DNA of 31,076 bases from a virus, in the IMG/VR virus record IMGVR_UViG_3300008266_000947, positions 1-31,076 of that record; one strand, 5' to 3'. Positions 29,472-31,076 of this stretch are shown here, piece by piece (the stretch's first letter is position 1; each line of letters opens with the position of its first letter). The notes beneath the pieces are model-generated. The model had not been told where the DNA came from. It made no database searches and saw nothing but the letters and a program-made list of their open reading frames with translations. The position numbers and the translations under genes are program-made.

Positions 29472-29527
29472 AATCTATAGCCCTATATACCGTTAACCTG
29501 CCACCCGGCCGTGTGACTATGGTCACA
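29472..29527 (-). promoter_or_regulatory. promoter/operator module, copy 3, leaderless
   Basis: On the minus strand: operator TGTGA-CCATAG-TCACA (29527-29512, perfect), five bases, block A GGGTGGCAGGTT (29506-29495), 15 bases, TATAGATTTA with TAGATT as -10 (29477-29472), then six bases and the ATG at 29465. The operator centre is about 54 bp before the inferred start site, as in copies 2 and 4. Confidence 0.65.
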
Positions 29528-29559
29528 GCGTGTCTCTTTAATAATATATTCCCTAATGA

Positions 29560-29588
29560 GGTGGGTGGGTCAACACAAACATTCTCGC
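29560..29588 (-). repeat. conserved block B, copy 3
   Basis: GGTGGGTGGGTCAACACAAA then CATTCTCGC. It is followed on the plus strand by a GC-rich palindrome CGCGGGCCCCGCG at 29586-29598. Confidence 0.8.
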
Positions 29589-29604
29589 GGGCCCCGCGAC
29601 GTGC

Positions 29605-29628
29605 AAAAGCCCCGCCTTTCGACGGGGC
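29605..29628 (-). terminator. rho-independent terminator, minus strand
   Basis: On the minus strand GCCCCG (29628-29623) pairs with CGGGGC (29614-29609) around an 8-nt loop, followed by TTTT. It ends the unit whose last gene stops at 29646. Confidence 0.8.
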
Positions 29629-29645
29629 CTCGCGTTATTCGGGGG

Positions 29646-29813
29646 CTAACCGAAACTTTCGCAATCGTGAGGCTTGGTATAGTCAAACTCACAGTAATAG
29701 CAAATCATATATTCCTCGCACTTATTGCAGATATATTGAAACTGCAATTCGTCACAATGGAGTATTTGCTCATCGACAATCGTGTAATTCGCGTCTTTGC
29801 TAATTGTCGTCAT
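29646..29813 (-). CDS. small zinc-binding protein, 55 aa
   Basis: The ATG at 29813 overlaps the stop region of the preceding gene; longer starts would intrude into that gene. The product contains ICNKCEEYMICYYCEFDY followed by HDC: C-x2-C-x5-C-x2-C plus a His-x-Cys, a dense treble-clef or double-knuckle zinc site. It ends the three-gene unit from 30310. Function unknown. Confidence 0.72.
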   Translation of the reverse strand: MTTISKDANYTIVDEQILHCDELQFQYICNKCEEYMICYYCEFDYTKPHDCESFG

Positions 29814-30021
29814 GCGGGTCGTACCACCCTTCACTAGTGTTGTCGTATCCGCAATACTTACACTTCCACTCGGCATACCATGAGACTATGCCATGAGAGT
29901 ATTCTGAGTAGGCGGGGAACTCACTTTCTTGCTCGCACTCGCCACACTCGGAACTTTGAACTTCCTCGCTAGAGTTAGCGTAGGCAACGGTATCGCCACC
30001 AAGGTACATAGGCTCACTCAT
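29800..30021 (-). CDS. small zinc ribbon protein, 73 aa
   Basis: The ATG at 30021 has GGAGG six bases upstream. The acidic 73-aa product has ECGEC near residue 26-30 and KCKYCGYD near 54, giving C-x2-C twice, i.e. a zinc ribbon, with Tyr/Trp between. It overlaps the gene before it by 8 nt and the one after by 14 nt. Confidence 0.75.
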   Translation of the reverse strand: MSEPMYLGGDTVAYANSSEEVQSSECGECEQESEFPAYSEYSHGIVSWYAEWKCKYCGYDNTSEGWYDPHDDN

Positions 30022-30310
30022 CGCAAGCCTCCAACTTGAAATCAGCATAGTCGCTGATAAACGGGTCGAGGTGATGAGCCTCGGCAATAGCGTTGGCAGG
30101 TGCGGAGGTATTGCCTCGCCATGTCACGCCTTCAGGTAATTCGATTAGGCGTTCATAGTCGCCGTCGGCACACGCATAGATAGCCTCGATACAAGGTATC
30201 ACCATGCTAGTAGGTACAGGTGGATAGTGATTAGAGGTAAGGTGGATAGTCACGCCTTGTTCAAGCGAGATACCGCTATCAACCAAACCGTCCGCATAGG
30301 TACGTCCCAT
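30014..30310 (-). CDS. hypothetical protein, 98 aa
   Basis: The ATG at 30310 follows AAAGGGG by eight bases and lies about 25 bases after the start site inferred from module copy 4. The 98-aa product has a beta-rich start (GISLEQGVTIHLTSNHYP) and an acidic helical remainder with one short DGDYERLIELPEGVTW segment. No family is recognised. It heads a three-gene unit of otherwise zinc-binding proteins. Confidence 0.72.
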   Translation of the reverse strand: MGRTYADGLVDSGISLEQGVTIHLTSNHYPPVPTSMVIPCIEAIYACADGDYERLIELPEGVTWRGNTSAPANAIAEAHHLDPFISDYADFKLEACDE

Positions 30311-30341
30311 ACGATTAGCCCCTTTCTGATTAGGTGAGATA

Positions 30342-30397
30342 AATCTATACCCTCATTACTTACAAACCTGCCACCCGCCGGTGTGATATAGGTCACA
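30342..30397 (-). promoter_or_regulatory. promoter/operator module, copy 4
   Basis: On the minus strand: operator TGTGA-CCTATA-TCACA (30397-30382, perfect), five bases, block A GGGTGGCAGGTT (30376-30365), 15 bases, TATAGATTTA with TAGATT as -10 (30347-30342). Spacing is identical to copy 3. Unlike copy 3, a leader with a strong Shine-Dalgarno follows. Confidence 0.65.
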
Positions 30398-30424
30398 CTC
30401 TCTTCTTTCCCCATTTCCCCTTAT

Positions 30425-30458
30425 GTGGGTGGGTGGGCTACCAACACAAACATTTCGC
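30425..30458 (-). repeat. conserved block B, copy 4
   Basis: GTGGGTGGGTGGGCTACC leads into AACACAAACATTTCGC. It has three extra bases in the middle compared with other copies and an additional GTGG repeat at the start. Confidence 0.75.
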
Positions 30459-30467
30459 GGGCGGGTC

Positions 30468-30491
30468 GTGTGGCAGGTCGCCCTGCCACAC
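30468..30491 (-). terminator. perfect 10-bp hairpin, probable transcript end
   Basis: GTGTGGCAGG (30468-30477) pairs with CCTGCCACAC (30482-30491) around a TCGC loop. It lies 18 bases after the stop of the gene at 30510. No U-tract follows, so termination may depend on Rho or the hairpin may stabilise the 3' end. The arms contain the block A core TGGCAGGT. Confidence 0.5.
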
Positions 30492-30509
30492 TCGCCTTTG
30501 CTAACCTAC

Positions 30510-31076
30510 CTAGCAAATCTCGAATCCGCCAGAGTTTTTACAAAACTCAGCAAACTCTCGAACATTATCAACGGAGAATGGATAGTGAGTATCCCAAGGT
30601 CGGCGTTCGCCCTTGCCGTCACATCCACCGCATTGTTTCGGCTCTTTGATTTGGGTGCTTATGCCCTCTTCCATAGCCTTGATGAACTGATTCTCAGTAG
30701 AGTCCAGCGTTACCACTTGACCACTCTTGACCATATCGGTCACATAATCCATAAACTCAGCGTTCTGCATTTCGGTTGGCGGAGTAATCCACCCACTACC
30801 CTTACAAGCAGAGCACTCTTCATTAGGGATTGCTTCTAGGAACTCGTCACGCTCCTTGCCGTATTGTGCGGTTCGCCCACTCTCGATTTCAGCGAGCAGG
30901 ATTTCCGCTAGGCGTATTGCGCCTTCGGCTTCTAATCCGTCGCCGTCGTTATAGTGACCGCTTACGCCTTCACATAGGTCGGGTGCTACTGATACACAGT
31001 AATCCCATAGTGGTCGCCACCACCACACATTGTTGCGGAAATACTCACCACTTTCATTGGCAGGTGACTTGCCATA
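30510..31076 (-). CDS. phage protein with two DnaJ-type CxxCxGxG motifs, 5' end outside window
   Basis: The frame is open to the window edge, so the GTG at 31028 is internal. The 188 visible residues begin YGKSPANESGEYFRNNVWWW and continue RPLWDYCVSVAPDLC, a block I associate with a widespread uncharacterised phage family. Two cysteine motifs, CSACKGSGW and CGGCDGKGERR, are DnaJ-like zinc knuckles, expected to pair into a single zinc-binding hairpin. A short helical region (AIRLAEILLAEIESGR) lies between. It heads the visible part of the minus-strand arm. Confidence 0.75.
   Translation of the reverse strand, partial: YGKSPANESGEYFRNNVWWWRPLWDYCVSVAPDLCEGVSGHYNDGDGLEAEGAIRLAEILLAEIESGRTAQYGKERDEFLEAIPNEECSACKGSGWITPPTEMQNAEFMDYVTDMVKSGQVVTLDSTENQFIKAMEEGISTQIKEPKQCGGCDGKGERRPWDTHYPFSVDNVREFAEFCKNSGGFEIC

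Noticed and set aside
30425-30440. G-quadruplex in GTGGGTGGGTGGG
   Set aside because: Only three clean GGG tracts are present in copy 4 and fewer in the other copies, so a standard four-tract quadruplex is not supported.
1-31076. tRNA genes
   Set aside because: I looked for T-loop patterns (GGTTCGAAT-like) and found only one partial match inside a gene at about 10060; no cloverleaf could be built.

Overview
This window looks like the replication, recombination and nucleotide-metabolism arm of a tailed-phage genome. It holds no capsid, tail, portal or terminase gene that I recognise. Genes are short and densely packed. Stop and start codons often overlap as ATGA or TAATG. Several features suggest an actinobacterial host: a WhiB-type iron-sulfur domain, a DNA glycosylase of the MSMEG_6728 type, many start codons sitting directly after a -10 hexamer (leaderless transcription), and Crp/GlxR-like operators. 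The base composition looks moderate rather than high GC, which fits a low-GC freshwater or marine actinobacterium. The host is inference; no host sequence is present.

Layout, plus strand, 1-21886. The window opens inside a Toprim (primase-like) gene. Next come a dNMP kinase, an SNF2-type helicase, a ribbon-helix-helix protein, a MerR/excisionase-like protein, a possible ssDNA-binding protein, and a family A DNA polymerase whose reading frame is broken inside the conserved template/primer-binding motif. Then come a RecA-like recombinase, a nuclease-WhiB fusion, a Cas4-like Fe-S nuclease, a RuvC-like resolvase, two small zinc ribbons, SpoVS, a metallophosphoesterase, a train of seven small unrecognised genes (13558-15834), a nucleotidyltransferase fold, a HAD-like protein lacking its nucleophile, a TGT/DpdA-like protein with a Cys4 C-terminal domain, and a class II (B12-dependent) ribonucleotide reductase. 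A bidirectional terminator at 21894-21946 ends this arm.

Layout, minus strand, 31076-21943. Genes here run the other way in at least four transcription units: a DnaJ-type Cys-motif protein leaving the window; 30310-29646; a Gp88-like cysteine-rich protein; a frame-ambiguous gene at 28526-28190; and a long operon from 27651 to 21943. That operon starts with a MoxR/CobS-like AAA+ ATPase and a VWA protein carrying HExxH, followed by many small genes including a HicA-like protein and a pyrimidine-dimer glycosylase that appears to use an ATT start codon.

The most striking signal is in the four minus-strand intergenic regions (27652-28189, 28527-28769, 29466-29645, 30311-30509). Each carries the same module: a GC-rich hairpin or terminator, a conserved block (GGCCAACACAAAC core on the plus strand), a TGTGA-N6-TCACA operator, the block AACCTGCCACCC and, in three of four, a -10 at fixed spacing. 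Eight perfect TGTGA-N6-TCACA palindromes and two one-mismatch copies lie within about 2.7 kb. The inference is that the minus-strand genes form a regulon read by a host Crp/GlxR-type protein or by an unknown regulator of the same specificity. Other notable points are a hairpin whose loop can pair with the DNA polymerase Shine-Dalgarno, a leaderless start motif shared by both strands, and several proteins with altered catalytic residues.
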